Position numbers and translations under genes: made by a program
Origin: an uncultured Ignavibacteriota bacterium
GTDB taxonomy: Bacteria > Bacteroidota > Ignavibacteria > Tepidaquicellales > Tepidaquicellaceae
Direction: 5' to 3'
DNA length: 17,151 nucleotides
Assembly (NCBI GenBank): GCA_903901375.1
Contig: CAIUQV010000578.1
Location: 1 to 17,151 of the forward strand
Notes under the pieces: generated by a model
The model's database searches: none
Told to the model about the DNA's origin: nothing
The model's input: the letters and a program-made list of their open reading frames with translations, nothing else
Shown here: in pieces, positions 8,415-14,748 of the stretch
Layout of the letters: the number at the start of each line of letters is the position of its first letter
How positions within the stretch are numbered: position 1 is the first letter of the stretch

Positions 8415-9371
8415 TTATTGGTGAATTATTGTTCCGGCTCTTTCTTCAAGTGCTTCGGTCAGTTTTTCTATGTGTGTTATTATTGCCTTATTTCCTGTGC
8501 TCTGAACAAATTCTATCACTGCTTGTACCTTTGGTCCCATACTGCCTGCTGTAAAATGTCCCTGTTCAAAATATGTCGTTGCTTCGTCAAGGTTTAAATC
8601 CCTTAACTTTATTTCATTAGGTTTCTTAAAGTTTATATAACATTGTTCAACATTCGTTAATATCACAAGCAAATCAGCTTTTAAATCTATCGCAAGCTGT
8701 GCAGACGCCAGATCTTTATCTATTACCGCTTCCACACCAGCTATTTCGCCTTTTTCGTTGTGGTAAACTGGGATTCCGCCTCCGCCTACTGAAATCACAA
8801 TGTATCCTTTGTTTGTTAAATCTCTGATTATGCTCGTCTGTACTACTGATTTTGGTTTTGGTGATGCCACAACTCTTCTGTAACCTTTTCCGGCAGGGTC
8901 TTCTTTAAATACCCATTTTTTAGTTTTAAGTATTTCTCTTGTCTGCTCTAAAGTATAGTAAGGACCCACTGGCTTTGATAACTTTTCAAAAGCAGGGTCA
9001 TTTTCGTCTACCAAAACTTCAGTTAGTAATGCAAGTGTCTGTTTCTTTAATCCGTGTTTATCAAATGCATTCTGAAGTGCTTTCTGTAGTACATATCCAA
9101 TTTCTCCCTGTGTCTCAGCTACACATACATCAAGTGGCATTGGTGGTACTTTTGCTGACCCTTCTTCCTGTTGGATTAATAAATTTCCTACCTGTGGTCC
9201 GTTACCGTGAGTTAGAATAACATCATATTCGGATGACTGAAATAAAGGAACAAGCTGTTCCGCTGTTGTTTCTGCTGCTGCTTCTCTTTCTTCTATCGTT
9301 CCTTTGGATTTTGAATCTAATAGTGCATTGCCGCCTAGTGCAATCACAAGTAATTTCTTTTGCTCTGACAT
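8415..9371 (-). CDS. arcC: Carbamate kinase
   Basis: The 318-residue protein is a standard-length carbamate kinase, which interconverts carbamoyl phosphate plus ADP with carbamate plus ATP. The amino-acid-kinase fold is clear in order: VIALGGNALL at the N-terminus, THGNGPQVGNLL (about 54-65), QGEIGYVLQ, GYRRVVASPKP, VISVGGGGIPV, the DKDLASAQLA segment, LVILTNVEQCYI, and the C-terminal GHFTAGSMGPKVQA. No arginine deiminase or ornithine carbamoyltransferase gene is present, unlike classical arc operons; the next gene is an aspartate carbamoyltransferase. This is probably the first gene of the six-gene operon. An AGGA lies about 11 bases before the ATG. Whether the enzyme makes or consumes carbamoyl phosphate here cannot be decided from sequence. 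Confidence 0.93.
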   Translation of the reverse strand: MSEQKKLLVIALGGNALLDSKSKGTIEEREAAAETTAEQLVPLFQSSEYDVILTHGNGPQVGNLLIQQEEGSAKVPPMPLDVCVAETQGEIGYVLQKALQNAFDKHGLKKQTLALLTEVLVDENDPAFEKLSKPVGPYYTLEQTREILKTKKWVFKEDPAGKGYRRVVASPKPKSVVQTSIIRDLTNKGYIVISVGGGGIPVYHNEKGEIAGVEAVIDKDLASAQLAIDLKADLLVILTNVEQCYINFKKPNEIKLRDLNLDEATTYFEQGHFTAGSMGPKVQAVIEFVQSTGNKAIITHIEKLTEALEERAGTIIHQ

Positions 9372-9412
9372 TTATACAGAATCCTGAAATAATTTATAAA
9401 ACAAACAAATTA

Positions 9413-9440
9413 TCTATAATAAAAGCAATACTCAATTCAA
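9413..9440 (-). promoter_or_regulatory. Possible promoter for the carbamate kinase operon
   Basis: On the minus strand TTGAAT (9435-9440) and TATAGA (9413-9418) are 16 bases apart, about 42 bases upstream of the carbamate kinase start. A near match to the Bacteroidota -7 box (ATAATTTG) overlaps the same spot. The area is very AT-rich, so a chance match is quite possible. Confidence 0.3.
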
Positions 9441-9465
9441 TTGCAATTCATAATAATTATATGTT

Positions 9466-9671
9466 TTAAGGTATGTTTGTGTCTGAAAATGAAGCGGGGT
9501 TTCTTACTCTTAGAAGAACCGGAGCATTATCACTCGCAGTAGTTTTTGATATAATTTTGCTGCATAAAGTGAAAATTTACCGTTACCTGTTTTTTTCTCG
9601 TTTACAGGTGCTTTGTAATCTCCATCGGAAGGAGACCAGCCGTAATATCTGTATACTTCCTCTTTATTCAT
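9466..9671 (-). pseudogene. Small unknown gene with an apparent one-base frameshift
   Basis: A minus-strand ATG at 9671 opens a 53-codon frame ending at 9510 (MNKEEVYRYYGWSPSDGD..., strongly polar and codon-like). Near its end the frame turns odd (KLLRVIMLRFF). The -1 frame instead continues sensibly as KTTASDNAPVLLRVRNPASF and stops at 9466-9468. Adding one base in either short A-run (minus-strand A4 or A5, near 9546-9565) would join the two into a 68-residue protein. I do not recognise the family. No strong ribosome site precedes the ATG. It sits just upstream of carbamate kinase on the same strand. Options are a decayed gene, a sequencing indel, or a genuine 53-residue ORF; no classic X-XXY-YYZ slippery site is present. 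Confidence 0.45.
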
Positions 9672-9754
9672 TTTTCACTATCAATTATTACTGATTCAGC
9701 AAAATATATGCCAATCAAAATCTTTGAAAATGGAATGAAAATGAGGCTATTATT

Positions 9755-9802
9755 AAAAAAAAGTCTCAATTTGAGACCGATATTCTCAATTTGAGACTTT
9801 AT
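9755..9802 (-). terminator. Strong intrinsic terminator made of two nested palindromes
   Basis: Arms at 9760-9776 and 9784-9800 can form a 17-bp stem with one mismatch and a 7-base loop. On the minus strand it is followed by eight T (A8 at 9755-9762 on the plus strand). Each arm also contains its own palindrome built on TCTCAATTTGAGA. It lies about 40 bases past the stop of the DUF3592-like gene and should end that transcript. It may also insulate the small ORF and carbamate kinase operon downstream. Confidence 0.75.
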
Positions 9803-9843
9803 TAAAGCTGTTTAAATTACTTATTCTTTATCGAAAATGTAAA

Positions 9844-10698
9844 TTAAGAATGACTTAAAGATATTTTACTTTTATCATTCTGATCATACTTTACGTATAT
9901 TTCTTTTCCGGGCTGGTATTTTGATGTCGATGTTTTTGATATAAGTCCGTAACAGCTTGCTTCATATGCAGGCATATTGTCAGGCATTACTACTATTTCA
10001 AAAAAATTGAAAGGATTGTCTCCATTGACGTAAATATTAGTCCAGTTGCAGCTCTTTATTATACCTTTGCATTCAATTCCTGTCGAAACTATTCTTTTGG
10101 ATTCCGCATCGATTTTTTGTAATTCTACTTCAATCTGTTCTTGTGTCTTTCCGGGAAAATATGGACTCGTGTTTGTTGAAGAAGGTAAATTTGGTGCAAA
10201 TTGATCAATGTAATTACTAAACTGCTGAGATGACTGTGTCTGGCTGCTTCCGCTCAGAGTTTCTCCCAGACTTTCTATTGCTACAGTCTTCGTATCTTCC
10301 GGGTCATATTTTACTATACAGTTAACTCCAGTCTGATAATATGCTGTTTGAAGTCTCGAAATCACCATTATTACTTCAGCCGAGAACGGGGGACCTGTCT
10401 GTGGCGTCACCTGTATCTTCATTCCTATTTGCGGCTGATTGTTTATTGTCACACCGGTATCCCACATCTCAGTAATCACTCCGTCTGCTCTTCTTCCGGT
10501 TGCGAGTAATTTACTCCTCTTTCTGTTACGTAAATATGGTAATCCGAATGCCAGTCCAAAAACAACAATAAAAAATAAAGAAAATATACTTCCAAACAAT
10601 GGTGAAGCTGCAATGCCAACTGCCATTCCCAGCACTCCTCCTAATACACCGATTATTGTACCAGTGTAATATAATATTTTTTGTCCTTTTGGTTTCAT
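9844..10698 (-). CDS. Membrane protein with two DUF3592-like repeats
   Basis: The 284-residue protein begins with two hydrophobic segments (about 10-30 and 34-53), followed by the basic stretch RNRKRSK. It then has two similar soluble modules. Module 1 (about 64-142) runs from GRRADGVITEMWDTG to GVNCIVKYDPEDTKTVAI. Module 2 (about 203-282) runs from GIECKGIIKSCNWT to GKEIYVKYDQNDKSKISL. Both share the pattern of a G-x-I/V opening, a central V-x-V/M-x-P strand, then G-x-x-x-x-VKYD. This resembles DUF3592-type domains of unknown function. A Ser/Gln-rich linker (about 148-185) separates them. The start is firm: AGGAG lies six bases before the ATG, the best Shine-Dalgarno in the window. It looks like a single-gene unit with its own -7 box and terminator. 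No function can be assigned. Confidence 0.7.
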   Translation of the reverse strand: MKPKGQKILYYTGTIIGVLGGVLGMAVGIAASPLFGSIFSLFFIVVFGLAFGLPYLRNRKRSKLLATGRRADGVITEMWDTGVTINNQPQIGMKIQVTPQTGPPFSAEVIMVISRLQTAYYQTGVNCIVKYDPEDTKTVAIESLGETLSGSSQTQSSQQFSNYIDQFAPNLPSSTNTSPYFPGKTQEQIEVELQKIDAESKRIVSTGIECKGIIKSCNWTNIYVNGDNPFNFFEIVVMPDNMPAYEASCYGLISKTSTSKYQPGKEIYVKYDQNDKSKISLSHS

Positions 10699-10704
10699 TT
10701 TGTT

Positions 10705-10709
10705 CTCCT
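10705..10709 (-). promoter_or_regulatory. Strong Shine-Dalgarno for the DUF3592-like gene
   Basis: AGGAG on the minus strand is six bases from the ATG at 10698. The other single genes here have A-rich leaders without such a match, so this gene is probably translated by a more standard SD route. Confidence 0.7.
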
Positions 10710-10718
10710 GTTTGTATT

Positions 10719-10726
10719 CAAAAATA
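10719..10726 (-). promoter_or_regulatory. Putative Bacteroidota-type -7 box (TATTTTTG)
   Basis: TATTTTTG fits the TAnnTTTG consensus and lies 20 bases before the ATG at 10698. No convincing -33 element was found at the expected distance, so this is tentative. Confidence 0.35.
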
Positions 10727-10788
10727 AATGCAAAGTAAACAATCAGAAATTTGATTACAAGTTATTCTATGAAATTCTATTCAATTCC

Positions 10789-13065
10789 CTAATAATTATA
10801 AACAAACAATCCCTGCCCGCCTGTAGAAATCCACAACTCGTTTGCTTTGTCCTTACGTAAATCAAGTTTCCTTACTGAAGGGATTGTACCAAAACCATTC
10901 AGATAAATGTGTTCCCAGCTATTGCCGCCGTCTCTCGAAAGATAAATTTTGTTGTATGTGTCCCCGGCTTTTCTGCCGAATACTGCTATCGTATTCCCAA
11001 GACAATCCACTGTCGATACTGATTCCCATTCGTACAATTTACTGAAACTCTCACCTCTGTCAATCGATTTAAACAATCCGTAATTCTCTATCCCTGCCCA
11101 TAATATGCCTGAACCTGTGGGGTCAATATCTATTGCACCTCTGTTTCGGTAATCTATCGCAGGATTTTCTACTACATAATTTTTGAAAGTAAAAGTTCTG
11201 CCGTAATCATTACTTATAAAGAATCCTCCCGCCATTACTCCTCCTTCATTTCCGCCCTCTAAATATAAATACACTCTCGATTTATCCACTGGGTCAACAT
11301 CTAAGTAATCTGTCGGACTGAAAAGACCTCCAAGGATTGAATTCCTGTAAATGTCATCCGAGTATCCTTCAAAAACAGATTTCTCAAAACTCGCTCCGCT
11401 GTTTGAACTGTAGTATATTCCATACCAGTAAGCACCAGGATTGTTTACGTCATATACTTTTCTTTTATACTGCCCTCCTCCAATCATCAATATTAAATTG
11501 TCATTCACTCCGTCTGTCGTTATTTCACCGTCCGAAATAATTGCATCATAACCAGTACCGAATCTTGGGTAACATAATAGTCCCTCCGGACTCATTATCT
11601 GATAGGTATTCGGCTCACCTCTGTTCTCAGATTTTGCAATCACAGGATAGTATGTAAAAACACTTCCTCCAATTAAATAAATCCGATTCGGATTATTCGG
11701 CGAAATTAAAACTCTGCAGACATTCGGTAAATATGAATCACCGTTGTTTTCCGGTGGGGGAGGATCTAAAGTGTATTTTCTTGAATAGTCTGTCACCTTT
11801 GGAAATGTGGCATCATTGGTTCTTGCCATACCCCAGTCGGAAATTGGAATATATATATCGCCTGTAGGTGAAAATACAACATCGTATACAACAGTCATAT
11901 TTATCCCTTCACCGTTGTACCTCCACGACACTCCATTGTTCGTTGTAATAAAAGGACCGGCACCACCGCTCACGTACCAGGTATTGTAATCTTTCGGATT
12001 TTGAAATCCTATTATATTTGACGAATAAATTTTGTCCTGTGTAAATAATGTGTGTTTAGGATTGTAAGCTTTATCCAGTATATATTCATACCTGGGGCTC
12101 CATGTTTCTCCGTCGTCATTACTGTATTTCGTTTCATTGCCCATTCTGCTCACTACAATTTTATCCTCTCTGTAATCTACAAATTGAATCCCTATTATTT
12201 CAGACCCGTACCCTGAATAACTTCCGAATTTATAAGTCAGATCTGTAATCATATTCCCGTCATTCTCTATTCTGTAAATATTCCCTGTTGTAACTATTGC
12301 CATCAGATTTCCTGACCTGTCTGTTTTAAAAAGCATCTGATAAACTCCGTTTATCTGCGATGGAAACATTTGAGCAGACCAGCTTAATCCGTTATCTTTC
12401 GTTCTCCATAACCCTTTGTCAGTTCCTACCCAAACTTCATTCGGAAAATTTGGATGCACTTGTATGCAAACAACATTACCTGTTATATCACTATTCGAAC
12501 TTATTATCTGCCAGGAACCTTCTTCTCCATCATTATTACTTATATAAATGTAAGGCTTTCCGGTTGATGGATCCGCAAGAGTACCCGCAAATATTCTGTT
12601 TGCCACCGACGGATGCCATCTTAATGCAGGTCCTCCGATTTTCACTCTGAAAACATTCCCGCCGAAATTTACTTCCGGATTTCCCGTCTCTGGTCCTAAT
12701 ACCTGTTTCCAGTTCTTTCCTTCATCTTGGCTTTTCCAAACACCTCGTCCATTATCATCCTTCAGGTAATCCATCCCGCAGGCAATTATTAATTCATTCT
12801 GATTAAACGGATTAATATCTAAGCTCTGAACCATTAATGATGCTGGAGTTTTTGCATATTCCCCGATGAATTCCCAGTTTGCATTTCCGGTCTTCTTATA
12901 TACTCCGCCTACGTCCGTTCTTGCATAAATTTTCGTGCCGTCTTTTGATGGCACCTGTGCCAGGACAAAACCACCGGCTTCAAAATCTACTTGTCTGATT
13001 GTCTGCGAATAGCCTGTAATTTTAATTACAGTGCAAAGCAGTAAAAGAATTATTGTTTTTTTCAT
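10789..13065 (-). CDS. Secreted Asp-box beta-propeller protein, GH74 (xyloglucanase)-like
   Basis: The 758-residue protein has a signal peptide (MKKTIILLLLCTVIKITGYS, then Q). Nine Asp-box-like turns are visible, for example WKSQDEGKNW (110), WRTKDNGLSW (220), YSNDDGETW (314), TTNNGVSW (374), SSNSGASF (553), SIDRGESF (667) and LSRDGGNSW (709). This suggests two propellers in series, as in GH74 glycosidases. KIYARTDVGGVY (45-56) matches the GH74 opening that holds one catalytic aspartate, and SGGAGPFITTNNGVSW with the following GINM resembles the mid-protein region. I could not place the second catalytic Asp with confidence: the candidate site reads NPKD rather than DP. It may be a non-enzymatic relative or a sortilin/HCF136-type propeller. 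No T9SS tail is present. I prefer ATG 13065 over the TTG at 13083, because the TTG lies inside a likely -7 box and the signal peptide starts at MKK. Confidence 0.72.
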   Translation of the reverse strand: MKKTIILLLLCTVIKITGYSQTIRQVDFEAGGFVLAQVPSKDGTKIYARTDVGGVYKKTGNANWEFIGEYAKTPASLMVQSLDINPFNQNELIIACGMDYLKDDNGRGVWKSQDEGKNWKQVLGPETGNPEVNFGGNVFRVKIGGPALRWHPSVANRIFAGTLADPSTGKPYIYISNNDGEEGSWQIISSNSDITGNVVCIQVHPNFPNEVWVGTDKGLWRTKDNGLSWSAQMFPSQINGVYQMLFKTDRSGNLMAIVTTGNIYRIENDGNMITDLTYKFGSYSGYGSEIIGIQFVDYREDKIVVSRMGNETKYSNDDGETWSPRYEYILDKAYNPKHTLFTQDKIYSSNIIGFQNPKDYNTWYVSGGAGPFITTNNGVSWRYNGEGINMTVVYDVVFSPTGDIYIPISDWGMARTNDATFPKVTDYSRKYTLDPPPPENNGDSYLPNVCRVLISPNNPNRIYLIGGSVFTYYPVIAKSENRGEPNTYQIMSPEGLLCYPRFGTGYDAIISDGEITTDGVNDNLILMIGGGQYKRKVYDVNNPGAYWYGIYYSSNSGASFEKSVFEGYSDDIYRNSILGGLFSPTDYLDVDPVDKSRVYLYLEGGNEGGVMAGGFFISNDYGRTFTFKNYVVENPAIDYRNRGAIDIDPTGSGILWAGIENYGLFKSIDRGESFSKLYEWESVSTVDCLGNTIAVFGRKAGDTYNKIYLSRDGGNSWEHIYLNGFGTIPSVRKLDLRKDKANELWISTGGQGLFVYNY

Positions 13066-13080
13066 AATCTTCTTAAGTAT

Positions 13081-13088
13081 CAAATATA
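13081..13088 (-). promoter_or_regulatory. Putative -7 box (TATATTTG) for the GH74-like gene
   Basis: It matches TAnnTTTG exactly and lies 15 bases before ATG 13065. The identical octamer precedes the gene starting at 17107. Its overlap with the alternative TTG codon argues against that start. The -33 region has only a weak TTTA. Confidence 0.45.
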
Positions 13089-13185
13089 AATAACTTATTG
13101 AAAATTTAAACTGTTATTTCACTTTAAAAGTTTTGGCACTTGTAAATCAAATGCTTGATTATGTTTTAATCTCTTCTGGTAAATT

Positions 13186-13344
13186 CCCCGCTGCTTGCGG
13201 CGAGTATATATTTTATTCTGTAACCCGCAAAGCGGGTTAAATATGAATAACCACCGGCGAAGCCGGTGGAACACGAAAACAAAATCCAACCCCAGCGGGG
13301 TTGAACGATAAATACTAAGCGATACCCCGCTGCTTGCGGCGGGG
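13186..13344. repeat. Cluster of five GC-rich palindromes (REP-like)
   Basis: Five short hairpins lie within 160 bp of otherwise AT-rich DNA. They are at 13186-13205 (imperfect), 13221-13239 (TAACCCGC/GCGGGTTA, loop AAA), 13251-13269 (CCACCGGC/GCCGGTGG, loop GAA), 13287-13303 (CAACCCC/GGGGTTG, loop AGC) and 13325-13344 (8-bp stem, loop CTTG). The first and last share CCCCGCTGCTTGCGGCG, so one unit is repeated at both edges around three different hairpins. This is the look of REP/BIME-like intergenic elements, which in other genomes are often moved by RAYT (TnpA-REP) transposases; no such gene is in the window. A frame of 84 codons across it is an artefact of the repeats. The rest of the 390-bp gap between 13066 and 13455 holds the -7 box and the terminator. 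Confidence 0.8.
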
Positions 13345-13397
13345 ATGTTCATTTTTACCACGCATAATTTCACGATAGGTTTTATCCTCTTTCTAAT

Positions 13398-13434
13398 AAA
13401 AATGCCCTTTCATAAAATATGAAAGGGCATTTTT
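13398..13434. terminator. Bidirectional intrinsic terminator
   Basis: A perfect 16-bp stem (13398-13413 with 13419-13434) has a 5-base loop, a GCCC/GGGC core and A5/T5 ends. It lies 22 bases past the stop of the first small OMP gene on the minus strand. Confidence 0.85.
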
Positions 13435-13455
13435 ATATTTCCAAACTAAATTATT

Positions 13456-13902
13456 TTATTTAAAGTAGTACCTTACTCCCGCAGCTGCATTCCAGTTGAA
13501 TTCCGTCGAAGGAACTATGTCAAGCATTGGTACAGTTTCAATGAACAGGTCAAACGGCTTTGTAGATGGTTCGTAAACTATACCGATTGGAATTCTTGCT
13601 CCAATCCTTGAATCATCCGTCCCACTGCTTAGCTTCACTCTGCCGCCTATGCCAATGTAAAGAGGTAGGTCATTTCCTAATTTGACAATATTGTTAAGAT
13701 AATCTGCGTGTACGTGTATTGCACCGTATTTATTAAACGACCATCCAACTGCACCGTCAAAAGCATTATCAGACGATATTTTCATCTTACCCGAAATTCC
13801 TGTTGGCTCACCAACTATTATACCCAAACCTAATTTTCCCTGAGCATTCGAAATTCCTGCCAATGCAAGAATCATAACAACTAACATAATAGTTTTTTTC
13901 AT
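13456..13902 (-). CDS. Small outer membrane beta-barrel protein (paralog A)
   Basis: The protein has 148 residues with a clear signal peptide (MKKTIMLVVMILALAGISNA, then Q). The mature part is rich in alternating strands: GLGIIVGEPTGISGK, AVGWSF, IHVHADYL, LPLYIGIGGRVKL, IPIGIVYEPSTKPFDLFIETVPMLD, and a C-terminal GVRYYFK ending in an aromatic-basic pair. This fits a small barrel of about eight strands. The GEPTG-to-HADYL pattern reminds me of the BAPKO_0422-like small OMP family, but I hold that loosely. It is about 60% identical by hand count to the next gene upstream, so the two arose by tandem duplication. It has a -7 box of its own and a strong terminator, so it is probably transcribed alone. 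No function is known. Confidence 0.8.
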   Translation of the reverse strand: MKKTIMLVVMILALAGISNAQGKLGLGIIVGEPTGISGKMKISSDNAFDGAVGWSFNKYGAIHVHADYLNNIVKLGNDLPLYIGIGGRVKLSSGTDDSRIGARIPIGIVYEPSTKPFDLFIETVPMLDIVPSTEFNWNAAAGVRYYFK

Positions 13903-13940
13903 AATCGTATTCTTATCTTATTTATTTTACAAAATTGATT

Positions 13941-13948
13941 CAAAGTTA
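13941..13948 (-). promoter_or_regulatory. Putative -7 box (TAACTTTG) for small OMP A
   Basis: It is an exact TAnnTTTG match 38 bases before the ATG at 13902. A TTTG lies upstream, but about 25 bases away, longer than the usual 19-21. Confidence 0.4.
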
Positions 13949-14056
13949 TATAAATATTAAATAAAATTTTAGGCAAATATTCTATTAGCTAAAATATTCA
14001 TTAACTTTGTCTAAATATCCCAATTACATTTCTCAATCAGACCTGAATGCAAAATC

Positions 14057-14093
14057 AGGGGATATGTTTTCTTTCTTATACTTGAAATCCCCT
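14057..14093. terminator. Weak hairpin between the two small OMP genes
   Basis: AGGGGAT (14057-14063) can pair with ATCCCCT (14087-14093) across a 23-base loop, 37 bases past the stop of the upstream OMP gene. There is no good T-run after it on either strand, so it may be only a weak terminator or a chance pairing. Confidence 0.25.
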
Positions 14094-14129
14094 TTAACTG
14101 TAAATGTTTAAGCGGTGAACAAATTATTC

Positions 14130-14582
14130 CTATTTGAAAAAGTATCTTACGCCTATCGCCGCATTAAAAGTAAATTCAGATTTTGGTGTAAGGTCAAGCA
14201 TTGGAACCACTTCCAGAAATAAATCAATCGGCGTTGATGATGGTTCGTATACTATCCCGACAGGTACTCTTACTGCAATTCTTGTATCATCTCCGTTATC
14301 ATTGTTCTTCATCTTTATTCTGCCTCCGATTCCTATATAAAGCGGTACTTCGTTACCAAGCTTAGTTATGTTCTGAAGATAATCACCGTGTATATGAAGC
14401 GAACTGTACTTCGCAAAAGACCATCCTATGGCGCCGTCAATTGAGTTCGACTCAGTTATTTTGTATCTACCCGATAATCCTGTCGGCTCTCCTACAATTA
14501 TACCAAGTCCGAATTTTCCCTGAGCATTGGCTATTACTGCTGTTGCAAGAAAGATAATTGTTATTAATACTGCTTTTTTCAT
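14130..14582 (-). CDS. Small outer membrane beta-barrel protein (paralog B)
   Basis: The protein has 150 residues, a signal peptide ending in IANA before Q, and the same strand order as its neighbour: GLGIIVGEPTGLSGR, AIGWSF, LHIHGDYL, VPLYIGIGGRIKM, VPVGIVYEPSSTPIDLFLEVVPMLD and a terminal GVRYFFK. Compared with paralog A, the loop after GGRIKM is two residues longer (KNNDNGDD). Substitutions elsewhere are mostly conservative (I/V/L, K/R, S/T), as expected under selection for barrel structure. The ATG has no Shine-Dalgarno and follows an A-rich leader. The gene is divergent from the lipoprotein gene starting at 14749, with a 166-bp AT-rich gap in which I see no clear promoter consensus. No function is known. 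Confidence 0.8.
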   Translation of the reverse strand: MKKAVLITIIFLATAVIANAQGKFGLGIIVGEPTGLSGRYKITESNSIDGAIGWSFAKYSSLHIHGDYLQNITKLGNEVPLYIGIGGRIKMKNNDNGDDTRIAVRVPVGIVYEPSSTPIDLFLEVVPMLDLTPKSEFTFNAAIGVRYFFK

Positions 14583-14748
14583 GTCGTTGTTATTTAGTTT
14601 TTATGATCCCTTATTAAATTAAACTTATTCGAAAAATTTAAAGTTCAGTCTGCCTTAATATGAATCAAGTTTTTATATCTTGTTTATTTTAATGTATTTT
14701 TTGTGTAATTTGTTCAAAATAATATTCATTGTTAAATAAATTATAAGT

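Noticed and set aside
9546..9565. Programmed -1 ribosomal frameshift in the small ORF
   Set aside because: The local A-AAA-TTA sequence does not fit the X-XXY-YYZ pattern, and no downstream stimulatory structure was seen.
9473..9694. A 73-codon plus-strand frame in the gap upstream of carbamate kinase
   Set aside because: It is antisense to the better supported small minus-strand ORF and has a hydrophobic, low-information sequence.
13066..13083. TTG start at 13083 for the GH74-like protein
   Set aside because: The TTG lies in a likely -7 box, and the signal peptide begins at the ATG at 13065.
13186..13344. A CRISPR array
   Set aside because: The hairpins differ from one another and there are no regular spacers or cas genes.
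13119..13373. An 84-codon minus-strand frame
   Set aside because: It is built almost wholly from the GC-rich palindromes and has no protein-like character beyond them.
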